From JBCBEX01 sp038528235 (GTDB lineage: Bacteria; Bacteroidota; Rhodothermia; Rhodothermales; Rubricoccaceae): DNA of 6,500 bases. The number at the start of each line of letters is the position of its first letter. The stretch's first letter is position 1. Both the position numbers and the translations under genes were made by a program. The stretch is from NCBI GenBank assembly GCA_038528235.1, contig JBCBEX010000139.1, forward strand, positions 1 to 6,500, given 5' to 3'. Below, one piece after another: positions 5,815 to 6,500 of the stretch. The notes under the pieces are model-generated. The model saw only the letters and a list, made by a program, of their open reading frames with translations. It searched no databases and had not been told where the DNA came from.

Positions 5815-6003
5815 ATGAGCGACACCAACCAACAGAAAGCCGAAGGCCTGCTCGACGAGGCCAAGGGCCGGGTCAAGCAAGCCGCTGGAGCGCTCGCCAA
5901 CGACGCTGACCTGAAAGCAGACGGCCACATCGACGAGGCGAAAGGCCGCGTCAAACAGGCCGCCGCAGACGCCAAGAGCGCCGTCGAGAACCTGACGAAG
6001 TAG
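5815..6003 (+). CDS. CsbD-like small stress-response protein
   Basis: 62-residue hydrophilic, Ala/Lys/Asp-rich protein of the CsbD type, a family named after a sigma-B-controlled protein of Bacillus and often induced by stress; its biochemical role is unknown. The start MSDTNQQKAEGLLDEAKGRVKQAAG is typical of the family. The core is an internal duplication: DEAKGRVKQAA is found at residues 14-24 and again, identical, at 40-50. In DNA the two 33-base copies (5854-5886, 5932-5964) differ at six sites, all synonymous. No signal peptide or membrane segment is seen. The ATG at 5815 is preferred over in-frame ATGs at 5785 and 5797, which would add MPFSMHLSIA, not a family feature. It is followed by a strong terminator, so it ends a transcript; it may have its own promoter in the 110-bp gap. 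Confidence 0.85.
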   Translation: MSDTNQQKAEGLLDEAKGRVKQAAGALANDADLKADGHIDEAKGRVKQAAADAKSAVENLTK

Positions 6004-6023
6004 CCGCCCGGCGTCCCCGAATG

Positions 6024-6059
6024 CCGCCGGTGCCTCCACAGGCACCGGCGGTTCTTTTT
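6024..6059 (+). terminator. Intrinsic terminator of the CsbD-like gene
   Basis: CCGCCGGTGCC (6024-6034) and GGCACCGGCGG (6041-6051) form a perfect 11-bp GC-rich stem with the loop TCCACA, followed by TTCTTTTT (6052-6059). It starts 21 bases after the stop. On the minus strand no T-run follows, so it acts only for plus-strand transcription. Confidence 0.95.
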
Positions 6060-6083
6060 GGGTCCGACCTTTCTGGGTCCGAC
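6059..6083 (+). repeat. 10-bp direct repeat between the convergent genes
   Basis: tgggtccgac occurs at 6059-6068 and 6074-6083, 15 bp start to start, between the terminator and the stop of the minus-strand gene. Function unknown; probably a small slippage duplication. Confidence 0.5.
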
Positions 6084-6085
6084 GC

Positions 6086-6500
6086 TCAGGCGCCGAGGCT
6101 CGGCAGTTGCCTCGCGAGCGGGGTCACGTGCAGGCGCGGATCGATCATGCGCTGGTCGAACACGAAGTCCTCGTTAGGCTCGACGTGCCAGTCGGCGTCG
6201 TAGTGGTCGCGCAGCGCGCAAACGAGGTCGTAGAACGAGACGCCCGAGGGCTGATCTGCCGTCTGTGTGCCGTTTGCGTCGGCCATGTAGGTGCCCGGCG
6301 GGAGGTCGAGCGCGGCCAGGAGCGCGGCGGCCGTATCGGGAAGGAACGAGCAGGCCGGGGCCCATCGCGTGCTTGCGCCGATCACCTCGCCACGGGCGGC
6401 CCGAGCGGCGAGGTTCGCGCCCATGTGGTTGCCGCCCGCCATGTTGTGCTGCGACTTCGAGGCGGCGTCGTCGCCCAGCGTGGGCGCGATCTGCCAGCCG
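6086..6500 (-). CDS. Unrecognised protein, C-terminal part (runs off the right edge)
   Basis: A minus-strand frame is open from the right edge to TGA at 6086-6088, giving about 137 residues. The first visible residues are WQIAPTLGDDAASKSQHNM, so the ATG at 6442 is most likely internal and the gene begins outside the window. The visible part is soluble in character, with no membrane segment, and is fairly rich in Asp, Ala and aromatic residues. Recognisable stretches such as NMAGGNHMGANLAA, RWAPACSFLPD, MADANGTQTADQPSG and VEPNEDFVFDQRMIDPRL do not match a family I can name. The codon use (strong G/C at third positions) looks like the neighbouring genes, which supports a real gene. It is convergent with the CsbD-like gene and shares no obvious role with it. 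Confidence 0.7.
   Translation of the reverse strand, partial: GWQIAPTLGDDAASKSQHNMAGGNHMGANLAARAARGEVIGASTRWAPACSFLPDTAAALLAALDLPPGTYMADANGTQTADQPSGVSFYDLVCALRDHYDADWHVEPNEDFVFDQRMIDPRLHVTPLARQLPSLGA

Noticed and set aside
1..6500. Search for tRNA or rRNA genes, CRISPR arrays, transposases, integrases, retron or DGR parts and toxin-antitoxin pairs
   Set aside because: None seen. The inverted folC copy is exact, with no A-specific or other biased mismatches, so it does not look like a diversity-generating template, and no reverse transcriptase is present.

Overview
The window is high-GC DNA that most resembles a member of the Rhodothermia/Rhodothermaeota branch of the Bacteroidota (Salinibacter and Rubricoccus relatives). 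Three things suggest this: a type IX secretion C-terminal sorting domain at the left edge, a Rho factor with a long basic insert after its N-terminal domain, and start codons with no purine-rich Shine-Dalgarno sequence. The assignment is an inference from sequence character, not from a database search.

Layout. Positions 1-320 hold the end of a secreted protein: a complete T9SS sorting domain whose upstream coding sequence is missing. In its place lies a 77-bp exact reverse-complement copy of part of folC (1169-1245). Positions 454-2279 are a two-gene unit, tsaE (tRNA t6A synthesis ATPase) and folC (folylpolyglutamate/dihydrofolate synthase), overlapping by four bases. After a 232-bp gap with direct repeats and a C-rich, G-poor leader comes rho (2512-4029). 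It is followed by an 18-bp tandem repeat and a possible intrinsic terminator. A HAD phosphatase-like gene follows (4206-4967), then an OmpA/MotB-type peptidoglycan-binding lipoprotein (5108-5704) and a small CsbD-like stress protein (5815-6003) that ends in a very clear intrinsic terminator. The right edge holds the 3' part of a convergent minus-strand gene of unknown function.

The genes do not form one pathway. They are mostly housekeeping (tRNA modification, folate metabolism, transcription termination) plus envelope and stress functions. I see no mobile element, CRISPR array, tRNA or rRNA, and no convincing new multi-gene system. The most notable signal is the inverted folC fragment fused to the T9SS domain. 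It is either an assembly or amplification chimera or a real local rearrangement, and it should be resolved before the left-edge gene is used.
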